A stretch of 64,000 bases of DNA from assembly GCF_016765795.1 (NCBI RefSeq), contig NZ_JAESVP010000013.1:17307-81306 (forward strand), read 5' to 3'. Source of the stretch: Fuscibacter oryzae. Lineage in GTDB: Bacteria > Pseudomonadota > Alphaproteobacteria > Rhodobacterales > Rhodobacteraceae. The notes under the pieces are model-generated. The model was not told the DNA's origin and did no database searches. It saw only the letters and a list, made by a program, of their open reading frames with translations. This document shows, piece by piece, positions 36,790 to 45,282 of this stretch. Numbering within the stretch: the first letter of the stretch is position 1; the number at the start of each line of letters is the position of its first letter. The position numbers and the translations under genes are program-made.

Positions 36790-37404
36790 CTAAAACAACC
36801 CCGCCTCTTTGGCGATCATTGCGGCCTGTGTCCGGTTCTGCGCCCCGATCTTGCGATACAGCGTCTTCATATGCAGCTTGACCGTCGGTTCGCTGATGCC
36901 CAGATCGCGGGCGATTTCCTTGTTTGACTTGCCTTCGATCAGGCCGCCCAGCACCTCGCGCTCTCGGCGCGAAAGGCGCTGGGCGAGGGGATGGGCCGGT
37001 TCGTCGGCGCCAGAGCGCAGGAAGCCCAGCGGTACATATTGCTCTCCCATCGCCATGAACTGCACGGCATTGGCCAGCGATTTGGCGCTGAGGGTCTTGG
37101 GCAGATACCCCGCCGCTCCTGCCGCAAGCGCCTGTTCCGCCAGCTCCGGCGAGCCGGTGCCCGAGATCAGCGCAACCCTCTGGCCGCCATTCATCGCCAT
37201 GACCTGACGCAAGCTGTTCAGCCCGTTCATGCCGGGCATCATCATATCCAGCAGAACCAGATCGAACTGCGGCTGACTCTCGATGGCGGCGACGGCTGCA
37301 GGCAGGCTGCCCACAGCCTCGGCCACAATCCCGCTTTCGGTTTGCAGGAACAGCACGATGGTGTCGCGCACAAGGTCATGATCGTCGGCGATCAAGATCC
37401 GCAT
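36790..37404 (-). CDS. NarL/FixJ-type response regulator
   Basis: A 204-residue two-domain protein. The receiver domain starts ILIADDHDLVRD and has the phospho-accepting aspartate in LVLLDMMMPG; the conserved lysine is in GYLPKTLS. The LuxR-type helix-turn-helix is at the C-terminus (LSRREREVLGGLIEGKSNKEIARDLGISEPTVKLHMKTLYRKIG). It is divergent from a periplasmic protein and a hybrid histidine kinase, its likely signalling partners. The target genes are unknown. Confidence 0.9.
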   Translation of the reverse strand: MRILIADDHDLVRDTIVLFLQTESGIVAEAVGSLPAAVAAIESQPQFDLVLLDMMMPGMNGLNSLRQVMAMNGGQRVALISGTGSPELAEQALAAGAAGYLPKTLSAKSLANAVQFMAMGEQYVPLGFLRSGADEPAHPLAQRLSRREREVLGGLIEGKSNKEIARDLGISEPTVKLHMKTLYRKIGAQNRTQAAMIAKEAGLF

Positions 37405-37777
37405 GAATTGGCTTCCACTACCACAAGGGCAATCCGTCGGCAGGTAATTCAGCCGGGGTTCGACCCCATAGTTACAATGTTCAACGCTAACACAGAACCC
37501 CGGTCCTGAGATTTCTGATGCCTGTCTGGCATAAAATTAAAATATTAATATTATCAATATGTTATTTGTCAAGGCTGGCATAAGGAATCTCATTTGGCCA
37601 GAGAAATTTCGTCCCGACGTTGTGGTCAGAGGCCATGATTGCCCTATCCGAAGGGATAGCGAGCCTATGCACAAGTTCTTGCCCAAGCGGCGCGCCGGGG
37701 TGCTAGATTGCCGCAAAAGATGATCAGGCGCCGGATCTGTGGGCAGGTCCGGCCTTTTTAGGTGTGCGGGTACTGTG
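37405..37777. other. AT-rich divergent control region
   Basis: This 373-base stretch between the response regulator and the periplasmic protein gene has no supported gene. A very AT-rich core lies at about 37531-37570, unlike the surrounding high-GC DNA, and it is flanked by the direct repeat CTGGCATAA at 37526-37534 and 37575-37583 (49 bases apart). A small stem CTATCC-gaag-GGATAG lies near 37645. It probably contains the divergent promoters. Confidence 0.5.
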
Positions 37778-38323
37778 ATGCCAAATCTTCGTTACGCCCT
37801 TTGTCGTGCAGCGCTTTTGCTTGGCTGCGTGTGCGCCGTTGCCGGGCCGTTGCGGGCAGAGGGTCCCGCGGTTGCGCAGGTGGCCGTATCGGAGCCGAGC
37901 GGCCCGGTATTGCTGACGCTGATGGGCCATGTGGATGGCAAGTCAGAGGCCACCAGTATGGCCTTTGATCAGGCGATGCTGGCGGCCCTGCCGCAAAAGA
38001 CCATCACCACAACCACGATCTGGACCGACGGCCCACAAGAATTTACCGGGGTGCCGCTGGCCGCTTTGCTGAATGCCGCGCACATGCAGGGCAAGATGCT
38101 GGAGGCCACAGCCGCCAATGATTATGCCGTGGAAATCCCGGTCGAGGAATGGCCCGATAACGGGCCCATCATCGCCTATGCCCGCAACGGCAAGCCCATG
38201 ACAATCCGCGACAAGGGGCCATTGTGGATTGTCTATCCCTATGACGCCGACCCTGCCTATCGCAGCGAGGTCATCTATGCCCGCAGCATTTGGCAACTGG
38301 ACCGGATCGAGGTTCAGCCTTAA
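37778..38323 (+). CDS. Periplasmic SUOX-fold protein lacking the molybdenum cysteine
   Basis: A 181-residue protein with an N-terminal signal peptide (ALCRAALLLGCVCAVAG, cleavage near LRA-EG). The mature part resembles the oxidoreductase molybdopterin-binding (SUOX/YedY) fold: FTGVPLAALLNAA, NDYAVEIPVEEW, IAYARNGKPMTIRDKGPLWIVYPYD. The mature protein contains no cysteine, so it cannot ligate molybdenum like MsrP. It lies 36 bases before a hybrid histidine kinase and is probably a periplasmic ligand-binding or accessory sensor for it. That role is inferred from position. Confidence 0.75.
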   Translation: MPNLRYALCRAALLLGCVCAVAGPLRAEGPAVAQVAVSEPSGPVLLTLMGHVDGKSEATSMAFDQAMLAALPQKTITTTTIWTDGPQEFTGVPLAALLNAAHMQGKMLEATAANDYAVEIPVEEWPDNGPIIAYARNGKPMTIRDKGPLWIVYPYDADPAYRSEVIYARSIWQLDRIEVQP

Positions 38324-38359
38324 GCCTTGGTCCCTGACCTTGGATGCCCTGGGGGCGGC

Positions 38360-41050
38360 GTGACGCTGGATTCGGCCACAACAGTACAGACATCGGCGGA
38401 CCGTGGCTTGGCGGACTCGGGGTGGCGGGGCATGTTGCGGCGTGCCAGGGCGGCTATCCTGTTTTTTGTGCTGTCGGGGCTGTTCGGCCTGATGGGGATG
38501 ATGAGCGTTGATGTGCTGGACCAGTTGCACGCCCTGCGCACGGCGGCCTCTGACAACCTGCAATGGTCGCTGGCCCAAGTTGATACCGAATTCCTGCGCT
38601 TTCGCCTAGAGATCAGCAATACCCGTCTTACGGCAGAACGCACCGGTCCCGAAACTGCCGACTATGCCGAATTGCGCAAGCGGTATGACATCTTTTTCAG
38701 CCGGATCGACACGTTTCGCGCCACAACCACCTATTCCTGGCTGCAGGAAAGGACCGATTTCGTAACCGATTTCACAATCGCAACGAAAGAATTGCAACAG
38801 ATCGGCGTCATCATGGGGCAGTCCGATCAGGCCTTGGCGGGTCAGCTTGACGGGTTGCAGCAACAGGCAGATGCGCTTGGCCCAACGGTACGGCGGCTGT
38901 CGCTGACGGGGCTGGCCGAATTTGCCCGCCATTCGGACGAAAGCCGTCACGAGATCACCAGTACACTGGCACGGCTGGCGGTGACGGCGGCAGGTATGTT
39001 CGTGACCGTCTCATTGCTGGCGGTGACGCTGCTGCGGCTTTACCGCCTGTCGGAACGGCGCGGGCAGGAACAGACGCGCACCGCAGCCCGCATGCAGACC
39101 GTGATCGAAACCAGTCTGGACGGCATCATCGTCTGCGACAGCGATGCCCGTGTGGTGGATTTCAGCCCCGCCGCCGAGGCTATCTTTGGCTATTCCGCTG
39201 AAGAGGCGCGCGGTCAGGATATGCGCGGTCTGATCCTGCCCCCCTCTGACAGCGCCCGCAGCGGCCCCGGCAATGCCAAATTGGAAGATGTGCTGCACGG
39301 CAGGGCAGCGGATACGCCGGGCCGCATCTATCTGAACGGGGCAGACCGCCTTGGCCGGGTGTTTCCCGCCGAAGTTTCTGTGCGCAAGATTCAGGGCCAG
39401 CAGGGCCAGATTTTCGTGTTGTTCATCCGCGACATTTCCCAGTTGAAACAGGCCGAGGAGCGCCTGAAGGCCGCCCATGATCAGGCCGTCGCCGGCGAGC
39501 AGGCGAGGGCAGATTTCGTCGCGGTGATGTCACATGAAATGCGCACGCCGCTGAACGGCCTGCTGGGAACCATGTCCTTGCTGAAGGATACCCGCCTTGA
39601 TGCCCGGCAGCGGCGCTATGTCGATACCATGGAAGTGTCGGGGGGCTTGTTGAGCGGGCTGGTCAATGACGTGCTGGACCTGTCCAAGCTGGAGGCAGGG
39701 ATGATGCGGCTGAACCTGCGGCCCTTTGATCTCTGCCGCGTGTTGCAGGATGTGGTGGAAAGCCAGACGCATCTGGCGCGCGCCAATGGCAACACCCTGG
39801 CTTGGGCCTGGGATGGTCCGGCTCTGCCGGGCACCATCGGCGATGCGGCCAAGATCCGGCAGGTGCTTCTGAATTTTGTCAATAACGCCACGAAATTCAC
39901 CCGGAACGGCGAAATCAGGCTGGAGGTCGAGGCGCTGGGCAATCCGGCCCCCCGCCGCGAGGTGGAGTTTCGGGTGATCGACAGCGGCACTGGCATTGCC
40001 GCGGCCGATCTTGAGCGGATTTTCGATGATTTCGAAATGCTCGACAGCTCTTATGGCCGTCAGGGCGGCACCGGACTGGGGTTGGCGATTTCGCGGCGGC
40101 TGGTGACGCTGATGGGGGGCAGCATTGGGGTGGAAAGCGAGCCTGGCGCGGGCAGCCTGTTCTGGATGCGTCTGCCGCTGGAGGTGGCAGAGGCCACCTC
40201 CGCCGAAAGCGGGCTGACGGGCCTTACCGCCGCCTCACCGGCCCGAATGCCCGCCGAGCAGCGGCTACAGGTTCTGATCGTCGAGGATAACGAGATCAAT
40301 CGCACCATCTTGCGCGAAATGGTAGAGGCCGAGGGTCATGACGTGACCGAGGCCGCTGATGGTCACGAGGGGGTGCTGCTGGCCAACGGGCGGGCGTTTG
40401 ACATCATCCTGATGGATGTCTCGATGCCGGTAATGGACGGGCAGGCGGCGACGCGCGCCATCCGCGCAGGTGATGGCCCCTCGCGTGGCACTCCGATTGT
40501 CGGCGTCACCGCCCATGCCTTGCCCGAAGAGCTGGCCGCCTTTCGCGCTGCCGGCATGACCGAGGTGCTGAAAAAGCCAATTGACCGACCACAACTGATC
40601 GCCATGTTGGGCCGGACCTTCAATCGGGATTTGCACCTTCGCATCGGTGCGGCGACTGACCGGGCGGCTATGGCACCTGTGCCGGTGCTGGATACCGCAC
40701 GCTTGGCTGATCTGGTCGGGGGTGGGGTCACGGCGCCGCTGCGCGACCTGCTGGGCCGGTTTCTGGATCAGTTGCAAGAGGTTAGACAAGGCCTTGTCGC
40801 GAATGGCAACAACATGCCCCAGCCCGACGCGGACCGCCAACAATTGCAGGCGCTGCACCGCTGTGCCGGGGCGGCGGCCACCTTTGGCGCGATGGCGCTG
40901 CACGCCCGGCTGGAGGCGATTGAATCCGCCGCAACGCGCGGTGACCGCAGCCTGCTTGCCGCCGCCCCGCACGACCTGCCGCCGCTGCTGGACACAACCG
41001 CCGCTGCGGTACGCACCTGGCTGGACCATCAGCGCGGCGATATGCGCTGA
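38360..41050 (+). CDS. Hybrid sensor histidine kinase with receiver and HPt domains
   Basis: About 896 residues from GTG 38360, which has a GGGGGCGG site just upstream (a TTG start at 38327 is the alternative). The order is a first membrane segment (AILFFVLSGLFGLMGMM), a periplasmic region of about 160 residues, a second membrane segment (AGMFVTVSLLAVTLL), a PAS domain, a HisKA domain with H392 in MSHEMRTPLNG, an HATPase domain (GTGLGLAISRRLV), a receiver with D686 in LMDVSMPVMDG, and a C-terminal HPt-like domain with H833 in LHRCAGAAATFGA. The phosphorelay could end on the NarL-type regulator at 36790-37404. Confidence 0.9.
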   Translation: MTLDSATTVQTSADRGLADSGWRGMLRRARAAILFFVLSGLFGLMGMMSVDVLDQLHALRTAASDNLQWSLAQVDTEFLRFRLEISNTRLTAERTGPETADYAELRKRYDIFFSRIDTFRATTTYSWLQERTDFVTDFTIATKELQQIGVIMGQSDQALAGQLDGLQQQADALGPTVRRLSLTGLAEFARHSDESRHEITSTLARLAVTAAGMFVTVSLLAVTLLRLYRLSERRGQEQTRTAARMQTVIETSLDGIIVCDSDARVVDFSPAAEAIFGYSAEEARGQDMRGLILPPSDSARSGPGNAKLEDVLHGRAADTPGRIYLNGADRLGRVFPAEVSVRKIQGQQGQIFVLFIRDISQLKQAEERLKAAHDQAVAGEQARADFVAVMSHEMRTPLNGLLGTMSLLKDTRLDARQRRYVDTMEVSGGLLSGLVNDVLDLSKLEAGMMRLNLRPFDLCRVLQDVVESQTHLARANGNTLAWAWDGPALPGTIGDAAKIRQVLLNFVNNATKFTRNGEIRLEVEALGNPAPRREVEFRVIDSGTGIAAADLERIFDDFEMLDSSYGRQGGTGLGLAISRRLVTLMGGSIGVESEPGAGSLFWMRLPLEVAEATSAESGLTGLTAASPARMPAEQRLQVLIVEDNEINRTILREMVEAEGHDVTEAADGHEGVLLANGRAFDIILMDVSMPVMDGQAATRAIRAGDGPSRGTPIVGVTAHALPEELAAFRAAGMTEVLKKPIDRPQLIAMLGRTFNRDLHLRIGAATDRAAMAPVPVLDTARLADLVGGGVTAPLRDLLGRFLDQLQEVRQGLVANGNNMPQPDADRQQLQALHRCAGAAATFGAMALHARLEAIESAATRGDRSLLAAAPHDLPPLLDTTAAAVRTWLDHQRGDMR

Positions 41051-41068
41051 CCGTACCGCCTGATCTGT

Positions 41069-42625
41069 TCAGGCCAGCTTGCGATAGCCGATATTGCGCG
41101 CCAGCCAGCAGCCGATGGTCAGGCCGGAAATTCCGCCGCCGACGTCCCGGTGGATCTGCACTGTCCAGTCCCCCGGCGGGGCCGCATCCATTGCGCGGCG
41201 GGTCGGCATGATCCAGATATCGCGGGCGACAGGATACATCCGCTCCATCGGGCCTGATCCCAGCAGGCCCTGAAACCCGGCAAAGGCCACGCCATCCTGT
41301 GCCGCGATGGTCATTTCGGCCTGCAATTCGTCCGACCAGTAGCGCCCGGCGATCTGGCCGCCATCGGCCCAGTCCCGCGAAGCAAGCGGGCTGGCGGTGA
41401 CGGTCAGGTTTTCGGTTTCACGCTGCATCTGCAACCCGTCCGGCCCTTGCCGCAGGGTCAGACCGGGTGCCACGGCGCTGCCATCTGCCGCCATGGTCAG
41501 GCGGGCGGGCGTGGTGCCATAGCGCAGGGTCACCCCAGTTGCGTCCTGCGTGGTGCGGGCGATCAGGCCGTTCGCGCTGTCCAGCCACAGCCCGTCCCAG
41601 CCCTGTGGCGGCAGGGCAGGCGCGGCTTGCACCCAAAGCGCGGTTTCCAAAAGCCAGGTCGCGGCGGCATGGGCATTGGCCTCGTGGTTGAACATCACCA
41701 CGACCGACAGGCGCTCACTGGCGACATGCTGACGGTTGGCGCGAAAGCCGCGCAACGCGCCGCCGTGGCCGGTGACGCGGTGGGGGCCAACCCGGTCCTG
41801 CCGCAGGCCATTGGCATAAAAGGCCGGGCTGCCATCGCCCCAGGTTGCCGGGGCCGACAGGCGGCTATAAAGGCCCGACGCATCGCCCCGCGTGGTGTCG
41901 ATAAAGGTTTCCCACGCCAGCATATCGGTCAGGCTGGCCGAAATCCCGGCATCGCCCATCCACCAGATGCCATTCTGGGCGGGTAGAAAGCCCATCTCGT
42001 CATTGCCTTCATAGCCCACAACCCCATCCAGCGGGTAACGGGTGTCCGAGGCTTGCACGGCGCTGGCCATACCTGCCGGGGCCAGAATGCGGTCGGCGAG
42101 CGCCTCCTCATAGGGCCGGTCGGTGGCGCGCTGGATCAGTTCGGCCAGAATACGGAAATTGCCGTTGGAATAGGAATAGGCCGTGCCGGGTGCGAAATGG
42201 CCGGTTTTCTGCCGCGCCAGCAGCGGCAGGGCATCCTCGCGTCGAACTTCGGCCTCGGGTACAGCGCCTTGCAACACGGTCAGCGCCCAGTAATCGCGCA
42301 AGCCAGACTGGTTGTCGGCCAGATCCTTTACACTTGGCAGCGCATCGCGGTAGGCGGGCAGAAAGTCGCGCACCTGTTCGTTCAACGTGGCAGGGTCGGC
42401 AATCTGGTCCAGCAGCAGCGCGCAGGTGAACTGTTTGGAGATTGAACAGATCGGCAGCCGCGTTGCCGCCGTCATCGCCTGACGGCGCGTCAGATCGGCG
42501 TATCCCCAGACGCGGGTGGCATGAATGCGCCCTTGATGCACCACACCCACCGCGCCGCCCGGCCCCTTGTAGCGCAGGGGCAAAAGATCCAGCGCCCGGT
42601 CTAGGGCCTTAAGGTTCAGCGTCAT
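41069..42625 (-). CDS. dap: D-aminopeptidase (penicillin-binding serine hydrolase family)
   Basis: A 518-residue protein matching the Ochrobactrum anthropi D-aminopeptidase in length and layout: N-terminal NYKGPGG-like YKGPGGAVGVV, catalytic S61 and K64 in CSISKQFTCA, NQSGLRDYWAL, the tyrosine motif YSYSNGNFRILA and TGHGGALRGFR. Two small C-terminal beta-barrel domains follow in this family. It releases N-terminal D-amino acids from peptides. The gene overlaps the end of modC by 17 bases, so it is translated in the same operon, an unusual pairing. Confidence 0.92.
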   Translation of the reverse strand: MTLNLKALDRALDLLPLRYKGPGGAVGVVHQGRIHATRVWGYADLTRRQAMTAATRLPICSISKQFTCALLLDQIADPATLNEQVRDFLPAYRDALPSVKDLADNQSGLRDYWALTVLQGAVPEAEVRREDALPLLARQKTGHFAPGTAYSYSNGNFRILAELIQRATDRPYEEALADRILAPAGMASAVQASDTRYPLDGVVGYEGNDEMGFLPAQNGIWWMGDAGISASLTDMLAWETFIDTTRGDASGLYSRLSAPATWGDGSPAFYANGLRQDRVGPHRVTGHGGALRGFRANRQHVASERLSVVVMFNHEANAHAAATWLLETALWVQAAPALPPQGWDGLWLDSANGLIARTTQDATGVTLRYGTTPARLTMAADGSAVAPGLTLRQGPDGLQMQRETENLTVTASPLASRDWADGGQIAGRYWSDELQAEMTIAAQDGVAFAGFQGLLGSGPMERMYPVARDIWIMPTRRAMDAAPPGDWTVQIHRDVGGGISGLTIGCWLARNIGYRKLA

Positions 42626-43718
42626 GGGGGGCCTGCGGTGTCGGGGAAAAGATGTCGGATTGCGCCACGGCCACCGATTTCACGATGGCGAAAACCTGCG
42701 CGCCGGGTTCAAGGGCCAGCGCCTCTGCCGAGCGCCGGGTCAGCCGCACCAACAGATGTTCGCCCCCCAGCGCCAGTTGCACCAGCGCGCCGGGGCCACC
42801 CCCCAGCCGCAAGGCGCTGACCGTGGCGGGCAGGATGTTCAGCGCCGAAAGCCCCTGCGGGGCCTGCCGTGACAGGATGACATCTTGCGCGGCGATGCGA
42901 ATGCGCAGCGCGCTGCCAAGCGGCGCATGAACCTGCGGCAGCCACAGCGGCCCGGCAGCCGTTTCCAGCCGCGACAGGCCATCCGCCTCCTGCGCGACAA
43001 GGCGCGCAGACAGGATCGACCCGGCATCGCGCAAGCCAAGTTGCGGCGCGTGGGCCGGATCGGACAGCAGGTCTTGCGCCGGGCCATGGGCGATGGTGAC
43101 GCCGTTTTCCACCACGACAAGCGTGGTGGCCAGCCGCGCCACCTCGGTCAGCGCATGGGTCACATAAAGGACCGGCGGCCCGCCCGCATCGCGCAGCCGC
43201 TCGATATAGGGCAGGATCTCGGCCTTGCGCGCCTCGTCCAGTGCCGCAAGGGGTTCGTCCATCAGCAGGATTTCTGGGCCCGCCAGCAAGGCCCGCCCCA
43301 GCGCGACCCGCTGCTTTTCGCCCCCCGACAGCGCGGCAGGGCGGCGGGCCAGCAGCGGGCCGATGCCCAGCATCTCAACGATAGCAGCAAAATCTGGCGT
43401 GATGGCGCGGGTGAACCAGCGGCCATAGGTCAGGTTCTGCCGCACGGTCAGATGCGGGAAAAGCCGCGCTTCCTGAAACACATAGGGCGCGCGGCGCAGG
43501 TGCGGCGGCAGGTTCAGCCGCACGGCGCTGTCAAACAGCCTGCGGCCCTGAACCGCGATGCGGCCCTGATCGGGGGCCAGCAGGCCTGCCACCGCATTGA
43601 CGATGGTGGTCTTGCCCGACCCAGAGCGCCCGAACAGCACGGTGATGCCGGGCGGGGCGTTGAAACAGACATCCAGCGCCAGACCGGGAAAGGCGTGGCG
43701 AAAGGTGACCTCAAGCAT
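42609..43718 (-). CDS. modC: Molybdate ABC transporter ATP-binding protein
   Basis: A 369-residue ModC with Walker A GRSGSGKTT, signature LSGGEKQRVALGRALL, Walker B EILLMDEPLAALD and the switch histidine YVTHAL, followed by a C-terminal TOBE domain (LSALNILPATVSALR, VRLTRRSAEALAL, FAIVKSVAVAQ). The ATG at 43718 overlaps modB by 8 bases. It powers molybdate import with ModB. Molybdate supply is relevant to the molybdoenzyme at 58373-59128. No modA is seen in the window. Confidence 0.93.
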   Translation of the reverse strand: MLEVTFRHAFPGLALDVCFNAPPGITVLFGRSGSGKTTIVNAVAGLLAPDQGRIAVQGRRLFDSAVRLNLPPHLRRAPYVFQEARLFPHLTVRQNLTYGRWFTRAITPDFAAIVEMLGIGPLLARRPAALSGGEKQRVALGRALLAGPEILLMDEPLAALDEARKAEILPYIERLRDAGGPPVLYVTHALTEVARLATTLVVVENGVTIAHGPAQDLLSDPAHAPQLGLRDAGSILSARLVAQEADGLSRLETAAGPLWLPQVHAPLGSALRIRIAAQDVILSRQAPQGLSALNILPATVSALRLGGGPGALVQLALGGEHLLVRLTRRSAEALALEPGAQVFAIVKSVAVAQSDIFSPTPQAPHDAEP

Positions 43719-44448
43719 CGCGGCCCCCGATGCGCCCACCGATGCGGGCAGCGACCCTCTGCGCCAGCCATTCCGACAGCGCCAACGCCCCCAGCGCCAC
43801 CGCCACTGAAACCACCACCAGCCGCAAGGCCGAAGCATCGCCCCCCGGCACCTGAAGGAAGGCATAGATGGCCGAGGGCAGGGTCTGCGTCTGCCCCGGA
43901 ATCGCGGCGACGAAGGTAATGGTGGCTCCGAACTCTCCCATCGCCTTGGCAAAGCACAGGATGGCCCCGGCGATCAGGCCGGGCAGGATCAGCGGCAGGG
44001 TCACGGTCAGGAACACCCAAGGCGGTGGCGCGCCAAGGGTTCCGGCGGCCTGTTCCAGTTTGGGGTCCACCGCCTCGAACGCAAGGCGGATGGCGCGGAC
44101 CATCAGGGGAAAGGCCATGACCGCAGCGGCCAGCACCGCGCCCGTCCAGCGAAAGGCCAAAACGATGCCGAACCAGCTTTCCAGCCACGCCCCCACCGGC
44201 CCCTTGCGGCCAAAGGTCAACAGCAGCAGATAGCCCGTCACCACCGGCGGCAGGATCAACGGCAGATGGACCAGCCCGTTCAGCAGCCCATGCCCCCAGA
44301 ACCGCCGCCGTGCCAAGGCCCAGGCGGTCAGGATGCCGAAAGGCAGGCTGATCACCGTGGCCCAGAACGCCACTTTCAGCGACAGGGCCAGCGCCTGCCA
44401 TTCCTGGGGCGACAGCAGATCAGGCACAAAAAACCTGTTTTCTGCCAA
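43711..44448 (-). CDS. modB: Molybdate ABC transporter permease
   Basis: A 245-residue permease with five hydrophobic segments (VAFWATVISLPFGILTAWAL, then GLVHLPLILPPVVTGYLLL shown as HLPLILPPVVTGYLLL) and the EAA loop (EQAAGTLGAPPPWVFLTVTLPLILPG reduced to AAGTLGAPPPWVFLTVTLP). HLPLILPPVVTG is typical of ModB. It overlaps modC and lies about 90 bases after a TetR-family gene. The usual periplasmic partner ModA is missing from this operon and must be elsewhere or replaced. Confidence 0.92.
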   Translation of the reverse strand: MAENRFFVPDLLSPQEWQALALSLKVAFWATVISLPFGILTAWALARRRFWGHGLLNGLVHLPLILPPVVTGYLLLLTFGRKGPVGAWLESWFGIVLAFRWTGAVLAAAVMAFPLMVRAIRLAFEAVDPKLEQAAGTLGAPPPWVFLTVTLPLILPGLIAGAILCFAKAMGEFGATITFVAAIPGQTQTLPSAIYAFLQVPGGDASALRLVVVSVAVALGALALSEWLAQRVAARIGGRIGGRDA

Positions 44449-44496
44449 TGATCTGCAAGGGTTTCTGGATGTTCAGCATGAACGGTCGCCGCGCTT

Positions 44497-44514
44497 TATG
44501 TTTCATCAAACATA
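44497..44514. promoter_or_regulatory. Palindromic operator upstream of modB
   Basis: TATGTTT (44497-44503), four bases, then AAACATA (44508-44514) form a perfect 7-base inverted repeat 49 bases upstream of the modB start and just after the TetR-family stop. It is shaped like a repressor site. It does not match the ModE consensus well, so the regulator is unknown. Confidence 0.5.
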
Positions 44515-44539
44515 TCCGCGCCAGCGGCCAAGGCAACGC

Positions 44540-45136
44540 CTAACCCAGCCGCAGCTTGGCAAACATCACGCATGCCCCGATGGCAGAGCGCACCGCCTCG
44601 ACATCGCCGCGCCGGGCGTAATCCAGCCAAAGCCCGTCCATCGTGGCCATGATCAGGTCGGCCACCTGCGCGATCCGCTCTGATTTCCAGCTATCGCACA
44701 TCCGTGCAAGCAGCTCTTCTACGCGGGCGCGCAAGGTGGCGTTCACATCTTGCTCGGTCTGGGCAAGGGCCGGGTTGCCCTGTGCGGCGGCCCAGAGATC
44801 AATGCGGACCCGCAATTGGGCCGGGGTCAGCGCCTCGGGTGAGAAGATGCCGCGCAGGAATGCCTCCAGCCGCTCTGGATGCGTCGCGCCGGGCAGGGAA
44901 ATGCGGGCTTCGGCCTGATCCTGCATCTGGGTCGCGGCAAGCTGATAGGCGGCGGCCAGAATCTGGTCCATGCCGGTGAAATTGTAGGTCAGATGACCCA
45001 GGGAAAGCCCAGCCTCTGCCGCCACCCGCCGGGCGGTCAGGCCCGCATGTCCATGTTTTTCAAGGCTGCGCAACGCGGCCCCGGCAATCTCGCGCCGCCG
45101 CGCCTCGGTGCCGCGTTGGGGGGTGGTTTCGTCCAT
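44540..45136 (-). CDS. TetR-family regulator, BetI-like
   Basis: A 198-residue TetR regulator. The helix-turn-helix reads HAGLTARRVAAEAGLSLGHLTYNFTGMDQILAAAY (key part VAAEAGLSLGHLTYNF), and the all-helical C-terminal domain contains a BetI-type region (MATMDGLWLDYA). The ATG at 45136 follows the end of an inverted repeat at 45157-45174 that is probably its own operator. It precedes modB on the same strand, and could control modBC-dap or an unlinked gene. The ligand is unknown. Confidence 0.85.
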   Translation of the reverse strand: MDETTPQRGTEARRREIAGAALRSLEKHGHAGLTARRVAAEAGLSLGHLTYNFTGMDQILAAAYQLAATQMQDQAEARISLPGATHPERLEAFLRGIFSPEALTPAQLRVRIDLWAAAQGNPALAQTEQDVNATLRARVEELLARMCDSWKSERIAQVADLIMATMDGLWLDYARRGDVEAVRSAIGACVMFAKLRLG

Positions 45137-45156
45137 GACTGCCCGGTGCCTGCTTT

Positions 45157-45174
45157 TTTGTACGACAGAACAAA
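45157..45174. promoter_or_regulatory. Candidate TetR operator
   Basis: TTTGT (45157-45161) and ACAAA (45170-45174) are inverted arms around ACGACAGA, ending 20 bases upstream of the regulator start codon. Size and position fit autoregulation by a TetR-family protein. Confidence 0.45.
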
Positions 45175-45282
45175 TCATGCGGCGCGCGCGCTGCCAAGCC
45201 CCCTTGACCCCATCGTGGCCCAATTCCCCTTGGCAAACCGCCGCACCAAAGGCAAAAGGGCCACCTTCGGGAAGGGCACAGC

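Noticed and set aside
37778..38323. Active MsrP-like molybdoenzyme
   Set aside because: The fold resembles SUOX proteins but the mature protein has no cysteine to ligate molybdenum, so enzyme activity of that kind is unlikely.
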